DNA of 64,000 nucleotides from Chersky-840 sp963764205 (GTDB lineage: Bacteria; Actinomycetota; Acidimicrobiia; Acidimicrobiales; UBA8190): assembly GCA_963764205.1 (NCBI GenBank), contig CAVXRN010000006.1:1753554-1817553 (forward strand). The letters run 5' to 3'. Positions 25,650 to 34,463 of the stretch are shown here, one piece after another. A program made the position numbers and the translations under genes. The stretch's first letter is position 1. The number at the start of each line of letters is the position of its first letter. The notes beneath the pieces are model-generated. The model was not told where the DNA came from and did no database searches. It saw only the letters and a program-made list of their open reading frames with translations.

Positions 25650-26276
25650 ATGCGAATTGCGATCCTGACATTCGACGGCTTCAACGAGATCGACTCCTTG
25701 ATCTCTCATTACATCCTCAATCGGATGCGGTCCCACGGGTGGCAGGCGAAGATCGTCGACCCAACCCACACCGTGACCTCCATGAACGGTGTCGTACTCC
25801 AAACTCAAAATCCGCTGGAATCGGCACAGAGCGCCGACGTTGTCCTCTTCGGGAGTGGAATCGGTGGTCGTGGAGCTGCGACGGACCCGGAACTACGCGC
25901 GCGCATCGTTCTCGATCCCGAGGTCCAACTTGTCGGTGCCTAGTGCTCGGGCACGCTGCTGATGTCAAGGCTCGGTCTCCTCGAGGGTCTCCCGGCGTGT
26001 ACGGACCTCGCCACGAAGCCCTGGGTAATCGAAGCAGGAGTCGAAGTACTCGACCAACCTTTCGTGGCTCACGGGAGTCGAGCAACGGCTGGCGGCTGTC
26101 TGTCGTCGACGTATCTGTCAGGCTGGGTGATTGCGTCCCTGGCAGGCCGGGCCCGGGCCGCTCAGGTCCTTAGGAGTGTGGCACCCGTCGGCGAACCAAC
26201 TTTCGTCGAGCATGCACTTTCAATCATCGAACCCTTCCTTGCTCCAGCCGGAATGAGCTTTCGCGAACCAAGCTGA
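25650..26276 (+). pseudogene. DJ-1/PfpI-family gene interrupted by an in-frame TAG
   Basis: ATG 25650 begins MRIAILTFDGFNEIDSLI, the standard DJ-1/PfpI start. The frame stops at TAG 25941-25943, after LVGA, and the same frame continues at once with CSGTLLMSRLGLLEGLPA to a TGA at 26276. The family's nucleophile elbow is normally GA-x-CSGT, so the stop replaces the residue just before the catalytic cysteine. CAG to TAG is one base change. Otherwise the 208-codon gene is complete. It is either a recent nonsense mutation, a readthrough case or a sequence error. Confidence 0.85.
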
Positions 26277-26595
26277 AGCCCCAGAAATTCGGGTGCTGTC
26301 TCGCAGCCGGTTCGAGACGATCGCAAATCGCCGGTGGCCATCGGGCTTGATCTCCAAGCCGCGTGGTGAGAGCCGCCCATAATCGACGCTATGAACACGG
26401 ACCTTTCTCCCTGCTCACGGGAGTCTGAGTCCGTTACGAGCTGGAACCTGACGGTCCGCTCAAGGTTCTCAGGGGGACCACTCTCGCCATCCCCTTAGGC
26501 TGAGGCACGACGCCGAACCCGCGACGACTTCCACGTCGCCCCGCCGGGGTGACGCTTCAGGGTTCGGTTTGTGGGCCAGCCCCGCTTTGTCTTCC
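26277..26595. other. intergenic region between convergent genes
   Basis: 319 bp without a credible ORF, between the DJ-1-like gene (plus) and the antiporter (minus). It contains the hairpin listed at 26535. Confidence 0.5.
26535..26553. terminator. hairpin between convergent genes
   Basis: GTCGCCCC and GGGGTGAC pair over 8 bp (one G-T pair) around a 3-base loop. There is no T-run. Its place between two converging genes suggests a bidirectional terminator. Confidence 0.45.
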
Positions 26596-28455
26596 CTAGC
26601 CTCGGAGCACGAGCACGAAGCCTGCACCAGCAGGAGGATCCATCGTCCCTACGGTTTTCGAGGAGTCGATGGCCGCTACTCCAATCTGTCCCGGCGCCAG
26701 GTTGGCGAATGCAACCAGCGGGTCCAGATGAACGATAGTGACATTCTTGCCGCCGAGTCTGACAGCTACCTCGTTGGCGATCCGAGCGGCACCGCTTGGA
26801 GGCGCATCTCCATTGGCGCCAGGTGCTGCCAGGACGACTCCTCTGATCTTCTCGACCTCTCCGACCAACAGTGCCACTGGATCGGAGATCGACGCGGCAA
26901 TGGCTTGGGCGGGACTGTCAATGGCGGAGACCCGTGGGGTGGGGGATTGTCCGACGAGCACGAATGATGGCTCGTGCTCCACCGCAGCATTGACGATCCC
27001 CTCGGCAAACGAACTGTGCACGAGGAGCGCTGGATCTATGTCGACGCCGTGCGCGTGGCCCACGCTGCGGATCTGCGCTAGCTCAGATTCCAGTGCTCGC
27101 TTGGCCTCGGGAGGGCAACTCAGCAGTCCGCGTACGATCCCACCGTCTGGGCTGGCGATGCTCGAGCCGATCGCGAATGCCACCTTCGCTTGGCGGGAAT
27201 CCTCGATAGCCACCAGCACGTGCTTGCCGATACCGCGGTCCTTGCTGTCGGGCACTGGTACGCGGGCCTTGACTCGATCCACGGTCAGCGTCGCCGCCAC
27301 GATCGAGACCAGTATCAGCACGAGTACGGCATTGACGACTGACTGATCGAACAAACCGATATTGAACCCGACGACGGTCGCGGCAAGCGTCGCCGCTGCC
27401 TGGGGGATCGTGAGCCCTAGCATCAAGAGCGTCTCGTTGCCCGTAAGATGCAGTGGGCGCTTCGCGATGACCGCCGCCAGGCCCTTGCCACCAATGGCAG
27501 CAAGGATGAACAGGCCTGCGAGTTTCAGTGTCTCGGGCTCAACCATGACTCGTGGCTGCAGCAACGTGCCCACCGAGACAAGGAAGATCGGCACGAAGAG
27601 TGCCTGTCCGAAGAAGTCGATCCTCTCCATCAAGGGACCCTCGGTCGGCACCAGGCGGTTCAGGGCCAGGCCCGCGAAAAAAGCTCCGACGATTCCTTCG
27701 ATGCCGACGCTGGAGGCAAGGGTTGCGGCGGCGAGAAATGATGCGACGGTCACCAGATAGCGGACAACGCGGTCGGTGCCCAAAAAGCGGAAGGCGACAG
27801 CAACGATCCTGGGCAGGATGAGGAAACAGAAAAGCGCCAGCACGGCGAGGCCGAAAGCGATCTGCACGCCGATCGATGCTGCGGAACCTCCCTTCACCTG
27901 GGAGCCGGCAACGAAGGCGAGCACGATCAACGAGGCCGTGTCGGTGATGACCGTGGCTCCGACGGCGGTGGCGACGGCGCGATGAGTTGAGAGGCCCGCG
28001 TTTCGCACTGCGGGATAGGTCAAGAGGGTGTGCGACGCCATCAGCGATCCCAGCAAGATTGCTGCCGGCGCCGACCAGCTCAGCGAGAACCCCACCGCAG
28101 TGCCGAGCAATAGTGGGACTATGAATGCCGATATCCCGAAGCGCACGACCGCACGGCGGTGCTGGCTGACCAACCCGAGATCGAGCTCCACCCCGGCTAC
28201 GAACATGAGGTAGAGCAAGCCCAGCTGTCCGAGCTCGGGCACCGTCGTGTTCCCTGCGCCAATGAGGTTCAAGCAGTTGGGTCCGATGACAAAGCCACCG
28301 AGCAACAGGCCGATGATCCCCGGTAAGCGGGCTCGCTCGAGTAGCGGGGGACCGACAATCACCACGAGGAAGAGAGCGAGGAACTCCCAGGCGGCACCGC
28401 TGGGCGCCGTGAGGGTAACTCCGGTAACAGGGGAGACCCCTGCCTCCGGCATCAT
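26596..28455 (-). CDS. CPA2-type cation:proton antiporter with UspA-like C-terminus
   Basis: About 619 residues from ATG 28455. Residues 25-400 are Kef/NhaP-type membrane helices (LPGIIGLLLGGFVIGP, SVGIEGIVGAFFAGLAL). The soluble part from about residue 415 (HVLVAIEDSRQAKVAFA; SFVLVGQSPTPR; DPVALLVGE) looks like tandem universal-stress-protein folds rather than a TrkA-N/KTN domain. Monovalent cation/proton exchange is likely; which ion is unknown. The start overlaps the stop of the solute-binding lipoprotein gene (ATGATG), so the two are translationally coupled. Confidence 0.88.
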   Translation of the reverse strand: MMPEAGVSPVTGVTLTAPSGAAWEFLALFLVVIVGPPLLERARLPGIIGLLLGGFVIGPNCLNLIGAGNTTVPELGQLGLLYLMFVAGVELDLGLVSQHRRAVVRFGISAFIVPLLLGTAVGFSLSWSAPAAILLGSLMASHTLLTYPAVRNAGLSTHRAVATAVGATVITDTASLIVLAFVAGSQVKGGSAASIGVQIAFGLAVLALFCFLILPRIVAVAFRFLGTDRVVRYLVTVASFLAAATLASSVGIEGIVGAFFAGLALNRLVPTEGPLMERIDFFGQALFVPIFLVSVGTLLQPRVMVEPETLKLAGLFILAAIGGKGLAAVIAKRPLHLTGNETLLMLGLTIPQAAATLAATVVGFNIGLFDQSVVNAVLVLILVSIVAATLTVDRVKARVPVPDSKDRGIGKHVLVAIEDSRQAKVAFAIGSSIASPDGGIVRGLLSCPPEAKRALESELAQIRSVGHAHGVDIDPALLVHSSFAEGIVNAAVEHEPSFVLVGQSPTPRVSAIDSPAQAIAASISDPVALLVGEVEKIRGVVLAAPGANGDAPPSGAARIANEVAVRLGGKNVTIVHLDPLVAFANLAPGQIGVAAIDSSKTVGTMDPPAGAGFVLVLRG

Positions 28456-29285
28456 CGCGTCGTCCGAAGCAGGGGAATCGACGTCTCCGCATCTGCGGCG
28501 GCGGAACCGACCCACCGGCGAAGCAGGTCGTCGATGGTCCCGTCGGCATTGAAGGCTCGAAAGGCCGAATCGACGGCTTGGGTGTTCTGCGAGTCTTTCG
28601 GTAGGGCGGCTGCGAGCAACTCGGGCTCAGGCAGCTGTGCGACCGCACGAAGCCGTCCGTGCGAGTTGTTCGCGGTCACGACCGCCAGTGGCAGATCGAA
28701 TAGGAAGGCGTCGATCTCACCGTGCTCGAGCGCGGACACGATCGCCAAGTTGCTCCCGTAGACCCGCACGGGACGGCTCGGAGCAATCAACGAGGAGACT
28801 ATTCCGACGAACGTAGTGCTGCGGACAACGCCCCATCGGAGCCGCCGCGCCGTTTCGAGATCTGAGACCTTCGTGCCCTGACGCACCACGACGGTCGGAG
28901 GGGTGTCGAGGTATGCGGTAGAGAATTCCAGTGATTCGGCTCTTTTGCTCGTCGGAGTGATTAGGTCCAGCGCCAAGTCTGCGCCGTCGAGGTGTCCCGC
29001 CACGATGCGGTGGAAGCTTTCGGTCTCGATCCGAAGGGCGTGAAGCCCGAGGCGCACTCCGAGCAGCCTGGCCAGTTCGTACTCGAACCCGCCAGTGACT
29101 CGGTCTGGCGTGCCTTCCCAGAACCCGGGACTCGGGATGTCAGCAGTCACCACCGTGAGCGTGCCGGCGGTGTGGGGAGTGAACGTGCCGGCTGCCGGCG
29201 ACGTAGTCCTGTCGCCGCAAGCCCCCAGCACCATGACGGCGAGCAACAGCACAACCCTCCGGAGTGGCACTGTGACCCGGCGCAT
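28452..29285 (-). CDS. family 3 extracellular solute-binding lipoprotein
   Basis: 277 residues. A signal peptide with lipobox VLGAC indicates export and lipid anchoring. The mature protein has the SBP_bac_3 pattern: GGFEYELARLLGVRLGL, LALDLITPTSKRAE, and a C-terminal DGTIDDLLRRWVG. Such proteins usually feed amino-acid ABC transporters, but no ABC genes are nearby. Instead the gene is coupled to an antiporter, so it may sense or present a solute to that protein. Confidence 0.85.
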   Translation of the reverse strand: MRRVTVPLRRVVLLLAVMVLGACGDRTTSPAAGTFTPHTAGTLTVVTADIPSPGFWEGTPDRVTGGFEYELARLLGVRLGLHALRIETESFHRIVAGHLDGADLALDLITPTSKRAESLEFSTAYLDTPPTVVVRQGTKVSDLETARRLRWGVVRSTTFVGIVSSLIAPSRPVRVYGSNLAIVSALEHGEIDAFLFDLPLAVVTANNSHGRLRAVAQLPEPELLAAALPKDSQNTQAVDSAFRAFNADGTIDDLLRRWVGSAAADAETSIPLLRTTR

Positions 29286-29541
29286 ATCCAGCGAACGATA
29301 TCGCCGGCCAAGGGCCGACCATGGGCCAGGTCCACCCGTGGATCACCGGGGCGTCGGCAAGAGGGTAACGGGAGAGTCAATACCACCGGTCACCCACCAG
29401 CTTCGCTCCTCCTCGCTCCCGAGGTGGGAGCACGTCAATGGCCCGGTGAGGGAGAGGTGCAGTGACTGTGGCAGGGGCGTATCGGTGTGCGTCGGACGCG
29501 GCACGCTTGGCGCGGCATCTTCGGGAAATCCGCGACCGGTG

Positions 29542-30016
29542 TCAGGGGACGGCCACTGAACCGGCGAGCCGCTCGGTCAGCAGTTCGAGCGAGCTGTGCA
29601 GCTGGGCGTAGCGCCGCGGCCCAAGGATCTCCTCGATCCGCAGCTGGGCCGAAGCAGCCTCGGCATAGATGGTCTTCTGGAGCCGCCATCCCTTCGGAGT
29701 AAGTCGGATCACACGAGCCCTTCCGTCGACGGAATCGGGCACGCGGCGACAGGTACCCGTGTTGTTCCAGGTACCCGAGCAAGTCGTTGACTGACTGCTT
29801 CGTGATCCCCCTCCGGTCCGCAAGCTGGCTTGGACGCAGTCCTTCGAGGCCCGGATAGCGCCAGAGCCCGACGTGCGCTGCGTTCAGATCGTCGTATCCC
29901 GCCGCAACGACGCCCGCATACAGCTCATCGCGGACCCACTGCCAAACGACACCGAGCAGGGCGCCGACGTACGGGCTTGGCTGGCTCTTGGAATGGTCGG
30001 GGGAAGCGCTTGACAT
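29542..30016 (-). pseudogene. MarR-family regulator gene with a +1 frameshift
   Basis: From ATG 30016 the frame gives a MarR N-terminus (YVGALLGVVWQWVRDEL, GLRPSQLADRRGITKQSV, LLGYLEQHGYLS). The C-terminal half (PDSVDGRARVIRLTPKGW to the TGA at 29542) is in another frame. Removing one C from TCGCCGCGTG near 29745 joins them as YLSRVPDSVDGRAR, the normal wing of the DNA-binding domain. Either the gene has decayed recently or one base is wrong. It is divergent from the cupin gene it probably regulated. Confidence 0.8.
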
Positions 30017-30038
30017 AGTCGTAAGCTTACCGTACCAT
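30010..30038 (+). promoter_or_regulatory. sigma70-like promoter overlapping palindromic operator candidates
   Basis: TTGACA (30010-30015) and TACCAT (30033-30038) are spaced by 17 bp, a strong vegetative-type promoter for the cupin gene at 30105. GTAAGCTTAC (30021-30030), a perfect palindrome, fills the spacer, and CCATATGG (30035-30042) overlaps the -10. A MarR-type repressor bound here would block transcription. The -35 overlaps the start codon of the divergent MarR gene. Confidence 0.6.
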
Positions 30039-30104
30039 ATGGCCAATCGTAAGGATGCCTGACTATCTGATCCGCGACAGTCCCCAATCAGGAGGTGGCC
30101 GAAA

Positions 30105-30617
30105 GTGACGACGGCAGTTGTCGACTCCCCGGAGAGCGAGAAAAGCCCGGCGTGGTGGTTCCTCGACACGTTGGTCGTTGAGCACCGCTGCGCGCCCGAA
30201 ATGAACACCGTCGTGCTCGAGATGACGTTGCCTGTCGGCGCGGCGCCCCCGCTGCACATCCACGACGACCTCGACGACACCTGGTACATCCTCGAGGGCC
30301 AGATGGTGGTGCGCTGTGGCGACGAGGACCTAGTGGTCGGAGCGGGGCACTGGGTGTCCATGCCCCGCGGCGTGCCGCACACGTTCCGAGTCGTCGGGGA
30401 CTGCGAGGCGCGCATCCTGCTTGTACACGACAACGCCAGCTTCCGGGACCTTATCCGCGAGGTCGGAGTGCCAGCCGGCGCTCGGATCGTGCCGATCGAG
30501 CCAGTCTTTCCGTCGATGGACGAACTCGCACGTGTGGCCGGGGCCCATGATCTGAGGCCCGCCGGACCGCCGCTCGGTGCCGAAGACACCGACCAACTGC
30601 TGGCGACAGCTCGCTGA
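30105..30617 (+). CDS. cupin-domain protein
   Basis: 170 residues from GTG 30105 with AGGAGGT 8 bases upstream. PPLHIHDDLDDTWYILEGQ is cupin motif 1 with two histidines and a glutamate for metal binding. VSMPRGVPHTFRV is motif 2 with the last histidine. This is a quercetinase-like single-domain cupin; the 50-residue C-terminal tail is not conserved in appearance. It is followed by two VOC-family genes, so the group may process or resist an aromatic or electrophilic compound. Confidence 0.85.
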   Translation: MTTAVVDSPESEKSPAWWFLDTLVVEHRCAPEMNTVVLEMTLPVGAAPPLHIHDDLDDTWYILEGQMVVRCGDEDLVVGAGHWVSMPRGVPHTFRVVGDCEARILLVHDNASFRDLIREVGVPAGARIVPIEPVFPSMDELARVAGAHDLRPAGPPLGAEDTDQLLATAR

Positions 30618-30648
30618 GCCGCAAGTTCGCCCCGAGAGTGCCGGGACC

Positions 30649-31055
30649 ATGCCTCACATTGCGTCGATCACCACGTTTCATTCACCGTCACCGACCTTGA
30701 TCGCAGTGTGGCGTGGTGCAGGGAAGTTCTAGGGCTCGCGGAGCTGATGACGGAGGCCCATCCCGACGGTAACGGCTACGCCATCGCTCTTGGCAAGCCG
30801 GACTCTTCAATGGGCGTGGGCCTACACACGCACTCGGCCAACGCATCCGAACCATGCAACGAGAGCCGGACGGGACTCGATCACGTGAGCTTCGGGGTCG
30901 CCCAACGTGCCGACCTCGACACCTGGGCAGAACACTTCAAACAGCTCAACGTGTCCCCATCGCCCATCAATGATCAGGAGGGGTATGCGGTGCTCGTCTT
31001 CCGCGATCCGGACAACATCCAGCTCGAACTGATTGCGATGGGCTCACGACCCTGA
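30649..31055 (+). pseudogene. VOC-family (glyoxalase/dioxygenase fold) gene, apparent -1 frameshift near its start
   Basis: The body, SFTVTDLDRSVAWCREVLGL to the TGA at 31055, is a normal VOC protein with an RTGLDHVSFGV second half and FRDPDNIQLELI end. No start codon exists in that frame between the cupin stop and GTG 30708, which lies inside the first conserved strand. ATG 30649 gives MPHIASIT in another frame. One extra C in ATCACCACG would join the two as MPHIASITHVSFTVTDLD. I therefore read it as frameshifted, though use of GTG 30708 is conceivable. Confidence 0.65.
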
Positions 31056-31093
31056 GAACTGCCGACCCATCGGTAACAACAAGGGGTGCACAA

Positions 31094-31510
31094 ATGGGTA
31101 CATCGAAGCTTCAGGTGACGGGCATCAATCATGTGGTGCTCCACGTCACAGACCTTGATCGTTCCCGGACGTTCTACATCGAAGCACTGGGCTTCGGTGA
31201 CCGCGGGTCCGTTCCGGGCATGAGAGCCTCCTTCTTGCGTTGTGGCGCGCAGGGCCTTGACCTCTTCGAAATGGCTGACTGCGACGTCCACGGCGGCGAG
31301 GAGATGAACCACATGGCCCTGAACGTCGACGTTGCCGATGTCGAGCTGCTCGTCACTGGTCTTTCTGAGGCTGGTATCGAACCCTTGGAAATCACACCAC
31401 GTAACTCGGTGTTCATCTCCGACCCGGACGGCCACCGGATTGAGATGCTGCCCATCAGCGCCCGCGAGCGGGATCATGAGCGTGTAGGTGCACGCGCGTT
31501 GGGACGGTAG
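31094..31510 (+). CDS. VOC-family protein (glyoxalase/dioxygenase fold)
   Basis: 138 residues from ATG 31094. TGINHVVLHVTDLDRSRTFY starts the first beta-alpha-beta-beta-beta unit with a metal-type histidine, EEMNHMALNVDVADVELL starts the second, and SVFISDPDGHRIEML carries the last glutamate. The family includes glyoxalases, extradiol dioxygenases and resistance proteins. It lies 38 bp after a related VOC gene, forming a pair behind the cupin. Confidence 0.88.
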   Translation: MGTSKLQVTGINHVVLHVTDLDRSRTFYIEALGFGDRGSVPGMRASFLRCGAQGLDLFEMADCDVHGGEEMNHMALNVDVADVELLVTGLSEAGIEPLEITPRNSVFISDPDGHRIEMLPISARERDHERVGARALGR

Positions 31511-32090
31511 CGGACACACGGATCTCGTCGCCGGCTCAGGAATCGAGTTCCGCGATCGCGGCGAGCACGGGCATCCTGAACGTGCCGTTCCCGACCTGGG
31601 TCAGAGAGGCATCCGCGAGGGCACCGAGGGTGTCCGCAAGTCGGGGCGGCCGTCAGTGATGTCGGGATCTACGGCGTGCTCGACGGGAAGCTCGCGTCCT
31701 TCGGGGCGCAACACGACCACAGTGTCTCCTACACCCTGTACCTGTTGACCTATGCCGTGGACAGTGTTGCGGACGTCTTCGGAAGTCTCTTCGCTCGCCG
31801 CAGGCGTGCTCGTGTTCAGGAGTGGAGTCCTGCCGCGCTGGCTTGAGTGGACTTCGATCCTCGCTGCGCCTCTGCTGTTTCTCCAGGCCTTCGGCCTCGG
31901 AGGCGTGATTGCGTCGTTCGGGCTGGTTCTCGACCTCATCGGGTACGTGCTGTTACTCGTCTTCGTCCTGATGAGCAGCGTGATCTTGCTCAGGCGGGAA
32001 AGCAGGGGCACGGTAGCCGGTCCTCGATACGAGAGGACGAAGATCGCCCGCTTGTCTCCCTCGCCGTCACGGTACATCCGCAAGGGATGA
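31511..32090 (+). pseudogene. decayed multi-frame membrane protein gene
   Basis: Protein-like segments occur in three successive frames. SSSAIAASTGILNVPFPTWV (near 31540-31600) is followed by GIYGVLDGKLASFGAQ and SYTLYLLTYAVDSVADVFG (31655-31790). In a third frame LAAGVLVFRSGVLPRWLEW to LLLVFVLMSSVILLRR follows, ending at TGA 32090. Single-base shifts near 31650 and 31792 would join them into one protein with four or more helices, like uncharacterised DUF4386-type proteins. No clean start is visible. Confidence 0.6.
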
Positions 32091-32344
32091 CAATCCACCG
32101 TGAATGCGTTCTCCACTTTCCGATTGGGATGTAGTTGAAGTCCCTCGCCCGGCCCCGAGGCCCGACCGCTCGCAATCCGCGGCCCCCGAGGTTGTCGTTC
32201 GGTTGGTCGCGACCGGGCCCCACCCCGCGCCCGCACGAACGCCGGTATTGCGCGCGCGACCGATGCGGACCCCACACGTGCCCCACATGCCTTGGCGACA
32301 AGTACCTGACCCATCACCCCCCCGATCGGGGAGCCGATGTGGGT

Positions 32345-33919
32345 TCAGGGCCAATCGTGATCGTTGGGAATGCCGGGCCTCACCCGGTGGAGGACCAATA
32401 TCCCTTCCTCGTTGAAGACAACATCGAATTCCCTCTTGACGATCAGCGCTTGGTAGAGAGCCGCTTGGTTGCCCGTCGCCCTCGTGTCGAGGACGAGCCA
32501 GTCGACCTTCGATGGGTTCGGAGGATGACGGAGGCTTATCCCCCAGTTCGTCACGACCCAGGGATTCGGGTACTCGTAGATCGAGACACGGTGGGTCATG
32601 TGATCGTCGATGTTGAACGTGGCGGACACAGAAGCATTCGTTGGCACGATGCTGATCGCTTCGTTGATTGCCTGGTCCTGCGGGTGCGGCGAGGCCCAGA
32701 AGCCGCTGTGGTAGTTGACACTGATGGGAGAAGGCGACCACGCCACGTTGCTGGCGAGGGCGGCGGCTACAACCAGCCCGACCATGAACCGCCGACCGGC
32801 CGCGGTGCGCCCCCGCTTTCCGCAAGCCTCCACCGTGGCCAAGAAGACTCCGGCCGTGACGATCGCCGTGAGGAAGAAGTGGATGTTGTACGCATCGCTG
32901 GTCGCCGAGATCGTATTGACAAAGAGCTGCGGTACGGCGATCAGCAGCACCAGAGGTTCGAGCAAGGCGAGCCACGCTACGGGCCAGAAGATCTGCGCAT
33001 AGTAAGTCCATCGCGAACGAGCGGTCACGGAATGGATCCACCTGCTGGGATGGAACACGAAGTTTCCGATGATCGAAAAGATCGACGAGCCGAGACCCGG
33101 GAAGTTCGAGACGTAGAACGGCGCACCGCCTCCGTTGGCCAAAGGGATGATGACCTTGGTGCAGATCAGGAACCATGTCACTCCCGCTATCGCGGTGAGC
33201 AGCCCTTGCGCCCGCTGACGATGTTTGAGCCACAGACAGACGCCGAGGCCGAAGACGGCCAGACCTGCGTCTTCCTTGCACGAAAGGGCGATGGCGACTG
33301 CAACCCAGAACCAACCCCAGCGCCGCCTGGTCGCCAGCCAGTACGCGAACATCAGCGGGGTGATGATGAGCGCGTCTGGATGGAACTGCCACTGGTTAAT
33401 CCACTCCAACGCAGGGTAGAGCAGGTAGGCCGCGGAGAGACCGAGAGGCATCCACGAGCTCTCCAACCGGTCCCGCCCCAAAAGCCAGATAGGAATGGCA
33501 CCTGCCGCCAGGCACACCGTCTCGACCGCATAGAGAAAGTGCGGGCCGGCGCCCAACCAGTAGGCGGGTACGAAGAGCAGTGTGATGATGTTGACGTGGT
33601 GGCCGAAGTAGTCGAGGCCCCGGATCGTGACAAACGGATTGTGGAAGTGCGCAACCAACCAAATCCCCTGGTCATAAATGCCCATGTCGAAGCCGTACGT
33701 CCCGTAATTCGACTGCTGTTGATAGGTGAGCGTCCCGAACACCGCGATGTAGACGAGCATCATCGCCACGAGCGCGGTGACGGGTCCGGCCCGGGGCAGC
33801 CTTAGGTAGGAGACATAGAGGGGCTCACGGGGGGTATCAGGTCGAGCCTCTCGCGACACCTCGGCAATCTTGCGGAAAGGCCGCAGCACTGACTCTCTCA
33901 GCCGTTGCGAGCGCGCCAT
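32345..33919 (-). CDS. DUF2079-family polytopic membrane protein
   Basis: 524 residues from ATG 33919. About ten hydrophobic helices follow an N-terminal basic region. GFDMGIYDQGIWLVAHFHNPF is the typical first extracytoplasmic loop of DUF2079 proteins with an acidic pair. The second half ends in a soluble domain (MTHRVSIYEYPNPWVV, VDWLVLDTRA, FNEEGILVLHR). The architecture is GT-C-like, but no transferase activity is established for the family. No operon partners are evident. The long plus-strand ORF opposite is a shadow. Confidence 0.88.
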   Translation of the reverse strand: MARSQRLRESVLRPFRKIAEVSREARPDTPREPLYVSYLRLPRAGPVTALVAMMLVYIAVFGTLTYQQQSNYGTYGFDMGIYDQGIWLVAHFHNPFVTIRGLDYFGHHVNIITLLFVPAYWLGAGPHFLYAVETVCLAAGAIPIWLLGRDRLESSWMPLGLSAAYLLYPALEWINQWQFHPDALIITPLMFAYWLATRRRWGWFWVAVAIALSCKEDAGLAVFGLGVCLWLKHRQRAQGLLTAIAGVTWFLICTKVIIPLANGGGAPFYVSNFPGLGSSIFSIIGNFVFHPSRWIHSVTARSRWTYYAQIFWPVAWLALLEPLVLLIAVPQLFVNTISATSDAYNIHFFLTAIVTAGVFLATVEACGKRGRTAAGRRFMVGLVVAAALASNVAWSPSPISVNYHSGFWASPHPQDQAINEAISIVPTNASVSATFNIDDHMTHRVSIYEYPNPWVVTNWGISLRHPPNPSKVDWLVLDTRATGNQAALYQALIVKREFDVVFNEEGILVLHRVRPGIPNDHDWP

Positions 33920-34463
33920 CAAGACGTTCTATGATCTGAGCGGGGGAGTTCGCCCCCTGGACTTGGGTAGAAGGCTCAGTTGCCACGGGCAGAGCCTGAG
34001 CGTCGTTCGGCTCCGCAGGCTCGGAATCGGACCTGACAGTCATCATGGCCGCCCGGAATACGTGGCCGTCGCCACCATGCTCAAGACATTACTAAGACTC
34101 AAGACTTTACTAATGGGCAAGCGCACGGTGGCTGGGGCGAAGGGGAAGTACGCAGTAAGGCCTCCCGTTCTTTGCACCCTCGTGCATCAGCTGGGGGTCA
34201 CGCAGCCTCCAACTAACCGACGGCGAACTCAGTCCTCGCTAGTGAACGGAGATACGAGGAAGAACGACGCCCGTATGTACGCAGACCAGGCTGTACATGT
34301 CTGACCCGACCGGTATGTACTGCGGGCTCGAGCGGGGTCGGGTATCGGCTTCGCTGAGCGAGGGGAGAAGGGGTGCGAAGGCGTACCCGGGGGGTTGGAA
34401 GCTTTTGGTCTGAAGGACTCGTCCGTCGCTAGGAACGCAGCGCCGATGATTTCGCGGATGCCG
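33920..34463. other. intergenic region with an AT-rich tandem repeat
   Basis: 544 bp. The only prominent structure is the tandem repeat at 34080-34113. A plus-strand ORF from ATG 34077 (MLKTLLRLKTLLMGKRTV...) is created by the repeat and has no recognisable family. A minus-strand ORF ending at 33837 overlaps the DUF2079 start and is doubtful. Confidence 0.4.
34080..34113. repeat. two imperfect tandem copies of an 18-bp AT-rich unit
   Basis: CTCAAGACATTACTAA (34080-34095) and CTCAAGACTTTACTAA (34098-34113) differ at one base, with period 18. The stretch is far AT-richer than its surroundings. It could be an operator pair upstream of the DUF2079 gene, or encode a repeated KTLLRL peptide. Confidence 0.6.

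Noticed and set aside
32135..33805. 556-codon plus-strand ORF opposite DUF2079
   Set aside because: Arg/Asp-rich antisense product; the membrane protein on the minus strand is convincing.
33837..34046. Minus-strand 69-codon ORF overlapping the DUF2079 start
   Set aside because: Overlaps the first 83 bases of a good gene in another frame; soluble low-complexity product without support.
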